Positions 1 to 5,915 of a DNA stretch of 15,735 nucleotides are shown in pieces; positions within the stretch are counted from its first letter, which is position 1; each line of letters opens with the position of its first letter. The DNA lies in contig JBAVQS010000074.1 of NCBI GenBank assembly GCA_049694275.1, positions 1 through 15,735 of the forward strand. The letters run 5' to 3'. A program made the translations under genes and the position numbers. The stretch is from JBAVQS01 sp049694275 (GTDB lineage Bacteria > Chloroflexota > Anaerolineae > UBA4142 > SHND01). The notes under the pieces are model-generated. The model was not told the DNA's origin. It ran no database searches and was given only the letters and a program-made list of their open reading frames with translations.

Positions 1-256
1 CGCGCGAAGGCGCGACCTGCACCCCGCACTTTTCGCAGACCATGCCCTTGTAGCGAACCTTTTTATACTTGCCGCAGTAGCATTCCCAATCGCGCGTGGG
101 GCCAAAAATGCGCTCGTCGAACAGACCGTCGCGCTCGGGGCGGAGGCGACGATAGTTGATGGTCTCGGGCTTTAATACTTCGCCATGAGACCACGACTTG
201 ATCTGGTCGGGCGAGGCGAGGGAGATGCGAACTGCAGAAAAGTCTTTGATTTCCAT
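1..256 (-). CDS. rpoC: DNA-directed RNA polymerase subunit beta' (N-terminal part)
   Basis: Only the first 85 codons are in the window; the gene runs off the left edge. The product is the beta' subunit, which forms the RNA polymerase clamp and carries the catalytic Mg-binding aspartates (outside the window). The N-terminus is diagnostic: MEIKDFSAVRISLASPDQI, then LKPETINYRRLRPERDGLFDE, then the zinc-ribbon start CYCGKYK..RYKGMVCEKCGV with the four cysteines expected near residues 60-80. The start is ATG at 254-256, with GAGAGGTG three to five bases upstream. Unusually, rpoB is not directly upstream; a tyrosine recombinase gene on the same strand is. Confidence 0.97.
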   Translation of the reverse strand, partial: MEIKDFSAVRISLASPDQIKSWSHGEVLKPETINYRRLRPERDGLFDERIFGPTRDWECYCGKYKKVRYKGMVCEKCGVQVAPSR

Positions 257-414
257 TTACACCTCTCGATACGAATAATCAGTAATGCGTAAACTGCTAG
301 TCACGAAGGACGGATAGGGCGCAGGGAGAACCTGCCCTAATTTGTCGGAACAGCTTGATAAGCGCCTTTAGCGGCAGACAGCGCCTTCTACAGAGACGCG
401 CCGCCGACGCATCT
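257..414 (-). other. Leader/intergenic region between recombinase and rpoC, with hairpin
   Basis: These 158 bases hold no gene. On the minus strand, 338-316 forms a hairpin: AGG + GCAGG, loop TTCTC, CCTGC, two-base bulge, CCT. It has no U-run on this strand, so it looks like leader structure rather than a terminator. I see no convincing -35/-10 pair for rpoC; a weak candidate is GATTAT preceded by GTGACT about 18 bases upstream. rpoC must be transcribed from here or by read-through from the recombinase. Confidence 0.5.
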
Positions 415-1341
415 CTATCGGTACCGGTTCAGAGACTCGACGTTCTTGTGCCCGAGCCACTCGGCGACGAGGTGGGGGGCGTGTGTTTCATCCAGCATCT
501 TTTTGGCGCAGGTGTGACGAAGACTGTTGGCGCAGACGTCGTCGAGTTGGGCTGCCTGGGCGTACGATTCGACCAGACGCTGGATAGAGCGCATCGAGAG
601 GGGCTGTCCCCTCTGACTGACGAACAATCGCCGAACTTCGGGCATATTCGGGCGGACCTGAATGTACTCGCGCAGCGCGCGCGAGAGCGTATCGTTGAGC
701 GGCACCTCACGATAGTGGTCCTGCGCTGCGCCCCGAACGATCAACCGCATCCCATTCCCGGTCAGCGCAATATCATCCGTGTCTAGCGTGGCGACCTCGT
801 TCACACGCAGGCCAGCCTGGAGCATCAACTCGATGATGGCGTAATCGCGCCGCATCAGACTGGGGCGCGCGCCCGCGCGCACTGCCACAATCAATCGCTC
901 AATCTCGTCATAGTCAAGCACGCGCGGCCCAGCCGGTACGTCACGCAGGTTGCGCACCAGTTGAATCTCACGCGCTGGATTTACATCGGCTTCGTGCGCA
1001 TGTACCAGGTAGCGGCCCAAGATACGCAAGGCTTGCAGTCGGCGATTCACCGTGGCCGTTGACTGCTCGGTCGCGCTTGCGAGATAGTTGCGATATTTTT
1101 GGAAATGTTCGGCCTGTGGGCGAGGGTTCCCCTGTGTCTCCAGCATCCAACGCACAAAACCGCGTACATCCGCTACGTAATTGCGGATGGTCGCGGGTCT
1201 CAATGACGAGTTCGTAAGATATGCTTCAAACCGCTCCACCAGCGCCTCTAGCCAGCGGGCACTGTCCGTGCCGGGGGGCGGCGCAGCCTGTTCTTGTTTG
1301 GGGGACAGCAGAGTCAATTTTAGACAGCAAAAACCTGACAT
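415..1341 (-). CDS. Tyrosine recombinase/integrase (XerC/D-like), divergent active site
   Basis: Phage-integrase-family site-specific recombinase, 308 residues. Residues about 30-115 look like the SAM-like core-binding domain (SLRPATIRNYVADVRGFVRW) and 137-308 like the catalytic domain. Visible catalytic positions are Arg179 (LQAGLRVNEVATL), Arg275 (NSLRHTC), His298 (LGHKN) and nucleophile Tyr307. Departures from the family: the usual His of the HxxR box is Asn272, the beta-hairpin Lys (GKG..R.VPL) is not evident in IVRGAAQDHYREVPL, and the protein stops one residue after the tyrosine (NRYR-stop), so the usual C-terminal helix is missing. The ATG at 1339-1341 sits inside a terminator-like hairpin, so translation may start a few codons later. 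It may be a degenerate XerC/D paralogue, a mobile-element recombinase or a host-adapted enzyme; the sequence does not decide. Confidence 0.88.
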   Translation of the reverse strand: MSGFCCLKLTLLSPKQEQAAPPPGTDSARWLEALVERFEAYLTNSSLRPATIRNYVADVRGFVRWMLETQGNPRPQAEHFQKYRNYLASATEQSTATVNRRLQALRILGRYLVHAHEADVNPAREIQLVRNLRDVPAGPRVLDYDEIERLIVAVRAGARPSLMRRDYAIIELMLQAGLRVNEVATLDTDDIALTGNGMRLIVRGAAQDHYREVPLNDTLSRALREYIQVRPNMPEVRRLFVSQRGQPLSMRSIQRLVESYAQAAQLDDVCANSLRHTCAKKMLDETHAPHLVAEWLGHKNVESLNRYR

Positions 1342-1377
1342 GCCTCGCCCATCTCCGGTTGAGAGGCTCGTCAGGTT
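1328..1377 (-). terminator. Terminator-like hairpin in the recombinase leader (possible attenuator)
   Basis: Read on the minus strand, AACCTGAC (1377-1370) pairs perfectly with GTCAGGTT (1339-1332). An inner GCCTC/GAGGC pair (or alternatively GCCTCTC with GAGA..GGC) lies between, and TTTTT ends the element. It is downstream of the exchanger stop at 1449 but also downstream of a consensus promoter at 1402-1429, and the recombinase ATG lies in its 3' arm. It could terminate the exchanger transcript, attenuate the recombinase, or end a short RNA of about 65 nt. Confidence 0.65.
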
Positions 1378-1401
1378 CTATTTCTTGAATTATACGCACA
1401 T

Positions 1402-1429
1402 ATTATACGCCATTCCTGCAATATGTCAA
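1402..1429 (-). promoter_or_regulatory. Consensus sigma-70-type promoter upstream of recombinase
   Basis: The minus strand carries TTGACA (1429-1424), a 16-base spacer and TATAAT (1407-1402), both hexamers perfect. Initiation is predicted near 1395, about 18 bases before the hairpin at 1377-1332. A second TATAAT at 1394-1389 has no -35 at a usable distance. Confidence 0.8.
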
Positions 1430-1448
1430 GCGGCAATTCCTGCCCTTT

Positions 1449-2771
1449 TTATTCGTGCGTGCTGTAGGGAGCGGTGTGTCTCTTCAGTCCGGCGGCGACA
1501 AAGCGCAGGTCGGCGATCAGATGGATATGATTCCGGTGTTTGTAGAGTTCTAACGGGATCAGGAGGCCAAAGGTAATGGCTGTGAGAACACGCGTATCGT
1601 TCCAGGGAACATCCCCGAGCAGGGGGAGTTGATGCGGAAATATGAATTGGATGAGCCAGAGCAGAAAGAGACTGAGGGCATTCAGCCGTGTAAAGCGCCG
1701 CTTGAACAGCGTCACGCTACCGTATAGAGTCATCATCAGCGATAGGAGGATTTCTTCGCGATGGTGTGCATCAAGCGGGATTGCCGCGACATGCCCGAGC
1801 GAAAGGGAATAGGCGAGCGGGATCATGGCGACGAGCAGGGTCCATTGGTTGACTTTGGAGGAAATGAGGTTGATGAGGCCCAGCGGCGCGAGGTCGATGC
1901 TTTTGGCCCAATAAAAAGCCGTCACCTTTTCAGGGAACTCGCTCAGGAAGGGGGCGCACCACTGGACAAAGATAAATGCGCTGACCCCCGTCGCCAGCGC
2001 TACTGTCTTCATGCTAAGCAAAAAGGGTTCGGCCATTGCCCACATCGTCAGCCCGCCGATGACAAAAATCCCTGCCAGCTTGTAAAACTGCTCGCCTGTC
2101 TTGGGAATGGTCGCGAGGTAGCGTGGCATGGTGAGCAGGTCCTCTTTTTTCTCGGCGTCTTCTTCTGGCATGCGCTGAAGGAGAAACATATAAGCAACAA
2201 AGATGAGCGCCAGAACGGCCGCGTCGAACAGGGTCAGCTCGCCGCGCCAGAGGACGAGGACGAAATAACCGCTGCTTGCCATAAGCGCGAGCACCTCGAC
2301 AATCGTCTCTTGGCGCAGGGCGACATGAGTGATTCCCTTACCCGTCTTGAGCTTGCTATAGATATCGGCCGTGAAAAAGACGAGCGCCCAGCCGACGCCC
2401 ATGAGCAGTCGATTCGAGCCTGTAAAATTTGCCATCATCAGGTCGATCTCCTGCCGCCAGGCGATAGTGGCTTCAACCATGAACTCTGGCACAACTTGCA
2501 GCAGGGCGATGATGGCAATGGCCAGCCCCTGGCTGACGACAAACTGGGCTGCCTCGGCGCCCCAACTAATAAGAATCGCGGCCAGGATGACCGCGCTGAA
2601 TGAGAGCCAGACCACCGCCGGGAGTGGAGGAGCAAGGAGACGGATGATAAAGGATGCGGCAATACAATAAGCAAAGAGTAGCCAGTAGCTGCCAACGATC
2701 TTGAAATTTCCTGATTGGGCGACGCGGGCAAGGTAATCAATGATAAACTGCGTGATTTCGCTCCTTGGCAT
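1449..2771 (-). CDS. CaCA-superfamily sodium/calcium-exchanger-like membrane protein
   Basis: A 440-residue integral membrane protein with two halves that each carry a version of the Na/Ca exchanger alpha repeat. Alpha-1 is VVPEFMVE (93-100) followed by N115 and GSN (118-120); alpha-2 is APFLSEFPEKV (273-283) followed by N301. In the family the PE glutamates and the N/GSN residues line the cation site, so exchange of Ca2+ (or another cation) for Na+ or H+ across the inner membrane is likely. Alpha-2 has SSK where GSN is usual, so the repeats are asymmetric. A charged cytoplasmic loop (PEEDAEKKEDLL, 202-213) separates the halves. Start ATG 2769-2771 has only a weak GGAAG close upstream. A strong terminator isolates it from the sigma/anti-sigma unit, and I did not find its own promoter. 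Substrate cannot be assigned. Confidence 0.85.
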   Translation of the reverse strand: MPRSEITQFIIDYLARVAQSGNFKIVGSYWLLFAYCIAASFIIRLLAPPLPAVVWLSFSAVILAAILISWGAEAAQFVVSQGLAIAIIALLQVVPEFMVEATIAWRQEIDLMMANFTGSNRLLMGVGWALVFFTADIYSKLKTGKGITHVALRQETIVEVLALMASSGYFVLVLWRGELTLFDAAVLALIFVAYMFLLQRMPEEDAEKKEDLLTMPRYLATIPKTGEQFYKLAGIFVIGGLTMWAMAEPFLLSMKTVALATGVSAFIFVQWCAPFLSEFPEKVTAFYWAKSIDLAPLGLINLISSKVNQWTLLVAMIPLAYSLSLGHVAAIPLDAHHREEILLSLMMTLYGSVTLFKRRFTRLNALSLFLLWLIQFIFPHQLPLLGDVPWNDTRVLTAITFGLLIPLELYKHRNHIHLIADLRFVAAGLKRHTAPYSTHE

Positions 2772-2813
2772 GCTTCCGCCGATGGGGTTGCAGTGCTATG
2801 AGTTTTCTCGGGC

Positions 2814-2874
2814 AAAAAGACGGGATGCACCACACAATGCGCCTGCCAGGTAGGGAAAAGTGGTGAATCCCGCC
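2814..2874 (-). terminator. Rho-independent terminator after the sigma/anti-sigma unit
   Basis: On the minus strand GGCGGGATTCACCAC (2874-2860) pairs with GTGGTGCATCCCGTC (2833-2819) over 15 positions with one mismatch and one G-U, enclosing a 26-base loop with a small CCTG/CAGG stem, and is followed at once by TTTTT (2818-2814). It ends transcription from the sigma and anti-sigma genes before the exchanger gene. Confidence 0.85.
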
Positions 2875-3002
2875 TCACCGTGCTCCTCTGTCTAAAGGAA
2901 AAGAAAAAAGGAGGTGAAAGCCTTTGGTATGTACGCGGGGAATATTTCCCGTATCGGTAACAGAGAAAAGGAGACCATCCGGCCAGTTCGCCTGTCCCGG
3001 CC
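2875..3002. other. Intergenic stretch downstream of anti-sigma gene
   Basis: With the terminator and the short exchanger leader this makes a 231-base gap with no gene. The minus strand contains a pyrimidine tract, CACCTCCTTTTTTC (2916-2903), whose first ten bases match the usual 16S rRNA 3' tail; on the plus strand it reads as a Shine-Dalgarno sequence. A small palindrome, GGGGAATATTTCCC, lies near 2937-2950. No function can be assigned. Confidence 0.4.
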
Positions 3003-3293
3003 CTACAAGAACAGTTCTGGGCGGATGAGTCGGTCAATCAACAAGGCGATGGAAGGAAAATTTCCATCCATTTCCATTTTGGTGACTCGGCAAAGACTAT
3101 CAAATTCCTCTGCACAGATGGGACACTGGGCCAGATGCCCTTGTACCAAGGTCCAGCGAACATGTCCATCCTGGCCGGCCAAAACTGCTTCGGCATACCC
3201 GGCCAAGAGGTGAGCACACTCGCCACAATCAATTTCTGTTTCAAAGGTAAGCGCAATGCACTGCATCAGGCGCGCAATATGAGCTTCTGCCAC
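3003..3293 (-). CDS. Probable zinc-binding anti-sigma factor (ZAS / zf-HC2 type)
   Basis: A 96-residue soluble protein with the zinc-binding anti-sigma signature: C23xxC26, then H53xxxC57xxC60. In ZAS proteins these residues bind zinc and the helical fold clamps the cognate sigma factor. There is no transmembrane helix, so it would act in the cytoplasm; redox or metal sensing through the cysteines is possible but not shown. The start is GTG at 3291-3293, chosen because GAAAGGAA lies seven bases upstream. It follows the sigma factor gene by 41 bases and precedes a strong terminator, so the two form one unit. C68 is an extra cysteine. Confidence 0.82.
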   Translation of the reverse strand: MAEAHIARLMQCIALTFETEIDCGECAHLLAGYAEAVLAGQDGHVRWTLVQGHLAQCPICAEEFDSLCRVTKMEMDGNFPSIALLIDRLIRPELFL

Positions 3294-3334
3294 GTTATCG
3301 TTCCTTTCTATCTGTAACGCCGCTGCTCAAAATC

Positions 3335-4000
3335 TTACGAAACGGGCGCTCGGTGTTCTGTCTCAAATAGGCTCAGGATGTCCTGGACCTGAAATCCCTT
3401 TTCTTCCAGGCTCTTTTTTAGCTTGGCTCGCGCATCATGTAGCATCTTGTATACCGCATTCCGGTTCATGTGAAATTGCTCGGTCACGACTTCCATCGGG
3501 ATATCTTCGAATGCAATTGCCATGAGAATCTCGCGCTGGCGTGGTGTCAGGTCCTGATTGATGGCTTGCCGGACTGCTCTCCAGATCTCTTGCTGGCGTG
3601 CAGCCAGGTCGGGGTCAGCAGCATTCTTGTCCTCGACTTGAAAGGCCGGGACCTCGGTTTTGTTGAGCAGGTTCTCCAGTGAGACGTTCTTCCACCGTTG
3701 CCGTCGCGCTTCGACGAGCGACATGTTGATCGCAAAGCGGTAGGCCCAGGTTGTAAATTTGCTTTCACCGCGAAACTCGTCGATATGGTTGAGCACGGTT
3801 AGCAAGGCATCCTGCGCCAGGTCCTCGGCTACCTGTTGAATCTCTTCGCGCGCCAGCCCGCGTAATTCGCCCGGATTCTGCGTAAAGAAATACAGGACTG
3901 CCCGCATCAGGTATTCTCGCAAATCATTAATCGCCTCTTGCTGTTCCGGCCCTTTCCCGCGTAGCTCGTGTAACCATTCCTCATTTGTCCGTTGCTTCAT
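3335..4000 (-). CDS. RNA polymerase sigma factor, sigma-70 family (ECF-like)
   Basis: A 221-residue protein with sigma region 2 at about 25-105 (VAEDLAQDALLTVLNHIDEF, then GESKFTTWAYRFAINMSL, the -10-recognising part) and region 4 at about 137-198 (LTPRQREILMAIAFEDIPME, then MNRNAVYKMLHDARAKLKK, a helix-turn-helix). No region 1.1 or 3 is evident, as in ECF sigma factors. It should direct RNA polymerase to a dedicated promoter set and be held by the zinc protein encoded next. The start ATG 3998-4000 has no recognisable ribosome binding site (CAAAATAC precedes it). It is separated by 63 bases from the end of the cyclic-nucleotide/PH gene; I could not define its promoter. Confidence 0.93.
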   Translation of the reverse strand: MKQRTNEEWLHELRGKGPEQQEAINDLREYLMRAVLYFFTQNPGELRGLAREEIQQVAEDLAQDALLTVLNHIDEFRGESKFTTWAYRFAINMSLVEARRQRWKNVSLENLLNKTEVPAFQVEDKNAADPDLAARQQEIWRAVRQAINQDLTPRQREILMAIAFEDIPMEVVTEQFHMNRNAVYKMLHDARAKLKKSLEEKGFQVQDILSLFETEHRAPVS

Positions 4001-4063
4001 GTATTTTGTTTCTAGTTAAAAGGATATGGGGCATTGATACGAATAAAGCGATAGGCTTTTCTA

Positions 4064-5914
4064 TTACTCGTCCCGAAAGGCCGTCGCCGGCGGGAATTCG
4101 GAAACCGCCTCGCGTGCCTTGGGGACTGGCGGCGGTTGCGTATTGTCTGCCGGCGGCAAATGGAGCGCATCTTCCGGTGTAAGGGGCGGGGGGCCCGTTG
4201 GCGCCGGAATCGGCACCACGACGACCTGGGGCGGCGGGGCCGGCTCCGGATTCTCGCCGTGCTGAGATTGCATCAGGAGCCGATGATAGGCCACAAGCGC
4301 ATCGACGATGTTTCGGCTTTGCAAGGTTGTCTCACGCTCGCGTATCTTACGCTTGATCTCTTCTGTCCGGCGAAAGATTTCAGCCTGGATGGACTGTGGA
4401 TCCTTGACGTTGTAAAAGATGATTGGCGGCGCGCCGCCGCCGACAGTAATCTCGACATTGCCAAAGTTGAGCATGGTCGCGAGCGGACCTTCGCGGATGA
4501 CTTTGGCATCCTGAACGTTCATAAACGGCGCGGTTGTTTCCTTGGAATGGAATCCGAACGGGAGCCGTTCAAGGTCGACAATCATCGTGTCTGTGACGCG
4601 GTAAATGTCATTGCGCCAGTCTTCCCATTCCCAGGCGATCTTGCCACCGACGATCAAGAGCGCCAATCCCCACACTGCATAGAACCCGACGGCTGGAATG
4701 ATCGAAAGTAGAGGGAACATCAAATAGAGTGGCAGCAGAGCGACCACGAATAGCATCAGGAGCGGCCAAAATGTGATCTGGCGAAAGAGCGCTACCCAGT
4801 GCTTGCGCCAGGTAATGGTCGTTCCCTCGCGGAGCTCGCTGCCAAACATGTTGCGCAACTGTTCGCTCAACGAGGGTTTTTTCGGCTTGGGTGGAACTGG
4901 TTTTTTCTCTTCCAAGGGCACCTGGGTTACATAGTGACGCAACTCGCTGCTCAGCCGGCTGCGGAATTTCTCTCGGTCCTCGGCCTGCTGGCGCGCGCGC
5001 AGCAACCGGCGCTGGTCTTCGATGAGCTTGCGCACCACCGCGGCGTTTGCAATATGGTCGAACTCTATACCGCTGCCTTCCCTGCCGCCCGACCTGATTT
5101 CCAGGTCCGCGACGCCGAGCAGCGTCAGCAGGGGGTTGCCCTCATGGATGATCATCTCCTGGATCTTGCCAATCGGGAGCTCGTTGCGGGTCTCACTTAT
5201 AAAGAGCTTGCGTTCCGCGTGAATGACTCGTTTGTTGGTGACAATAAAATCATCATCCGACCAGTCCGTGCTTTGCACAAACCCCCAGATGCCGGCGATC
5301 AAGGCCATCGCTCCCATCAGCCCGAAACCTAGATTGGGATCGCCCAATATCTTGAGCAGGTCAAAATACATCGCTGCGCCGATGGCGGCTATACCCAGCA
5401 AGCCGGCTCCGATAGGGGGCAAGAGCGCTTGAATGAGAGTCAAATGATGACGGTGACTGGTATAGGCGACATATTCGCCGGGGGTGAGCCATTTGAATCC
5501 ATGGGTAAGTTTACGCCGTGTGGCTGTTACCTCCGGCATGTGCTTGAGCATCTCAGGGTCACTTGCCGTCAGCTCATCAAAATCCTCCTGTGCGATTACA
5601 TAGAGCCAGGCCTGGCCGGTCGCCTCCGCGGTAAATTCGGATGGTTCCTGGGACGTAAACATCGCCTTGCCAAAACACTGTCCTGGCGTGTACGTGCCGA
5701 CCGGCTTTTCAAACCCCTCTGTGTCGGTCTTGCGGAGATGGACCTTGCCCTCGTCGACGATAAAAAAGCGGATGGTGAGGTCGCCCTGCTTGATAATATC
5801 TTCGCCCGCGACAAAACGCTGTCGCCGGGAAATTACCGCCAGCTTGTTTAGATCGTCGGGCGTCAGGTTTTTCATGAAATCGATGCCCTGTAAGCGAGAA
5901 ATCACGTCCGTCAT
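4064..5914 (-). CDS. Membrane protein: cyclic-nucleotide-binding fold plus two PH/TM modules
   Basis: 616 residues in this order: a cNMP-binding beta-roll at about 5-125 (GEDIIKQGD, FFIVDEGKVHL, GQCFGKAMF); two membrane helices at about 160-212; a bacterial PH domain at about 218-300 (DDFIVTNKRVI, LPIGKIQEMIIHEG); a charged helix at about 295-325; a Pro/Lys linker at 335-350; a second pair of helices at 380-426; a second PH domain at about 434-515 (YRVTDTMIVDLERLPFG, VQDAKVIREG, LNFGNVEITVGG); a charged helix at 515-535; and a proline-rich tail from 556. The phosphate-binding cassette is degenerate: FGK instead of FGE, and PSEFTA where PRxAT/S is expected, so canonical cAMP/cGMP binding is doubtful. 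Start ATG lies one base after the uvrC stop, so the two are co-transcribed and probably translationally coupled. Function unknown; a membrane-anchored sensor or scaffold is a guess. Confidence 0.9.
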   Translation of the reverse strand: MTDVISRLQGIDFMKNLTPDDLNKLAVISRRQRFVAGEDIIKQGDLTIRFFIVDEGKVHLRKTDTEGFEKPVGTYTPGQCFGKAMFTSQEPSEFTAEATGQAWLYVIAQEDFDELTASDPEMLKHMPEVTATRRKLTHGFKWLTPGEYVAYTSHRHHLTLIQALLPPIGAGLLGIAAIGAAMYFDLLKILGDPNLGFGLMGAMALIAGIWGFVQSTDWSDDDFIVTNKRVIHAERKLFISETRNELPIGKIQEMIIHEGNPLLTLLGVADLEIRSGGREGSGIEFDHIANAAVVRKLIEDQRRLLRARQQAEDREKFRSRLSSELRHYVTQVPLEEKKPVPPKPKKPSLSEQLRNMFGSELREGTTITWRKHWVALFRQITFWPLLMLFVVALLPLYLMFPLLSIIPAVGFYAVWGLALLIVGGKIAWEWEDWRNDIYRVTDTMIVDLERLPFGFHSKETTAPFMNVQDAKVIREGPLATMLNFGNVEITVGGGAPPIIFYNVKDPQSIQAEIFRRTEEIKRKIRERETTLQSRNIVDALVAYHRLLMQSQHGENPEPAPPPQVVVVPIPAPTGPPPLTPEDALHLPPADNTQPPPVPKAREAVSEFPPATAFRDE

Positions 5915-5915
5915 T

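Noticed and set aside
355..786. Plus-strand frame opposite the recombinase
   Set aside because: Antisense to the catalytic domain of a recognisable recombinase; the translation shows no motif and reflects codon bias of the true gene.
1332..1377. Inverted repeat as a dif- or att-like recombination site
   Set aside because: Xer and integrase core sites have about 11-bp arms around a 6-8 base centre; here 8-bp arms are 30 bases apart and a T-run follows, which fits an RNA hairpin better.
2438..3037. Minus-strand frame spanning the exchanger start and the intergenic region
   Set aside because: Overlaps the exchanger in another frame, crosses a strong terminator stem and has a Ser/Pro/Arg-rich translation with no motif.
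2914..3213. Plus-strand open frame with a fine Shine-Dalgarno sequence
   Set aside because: Its second half is antisense to the well-supported anti-sigma gene, the GTG overlaps the Shine-Dalgarno and the ATG at 2929 is 14 bases away; no protein family is recognisable.
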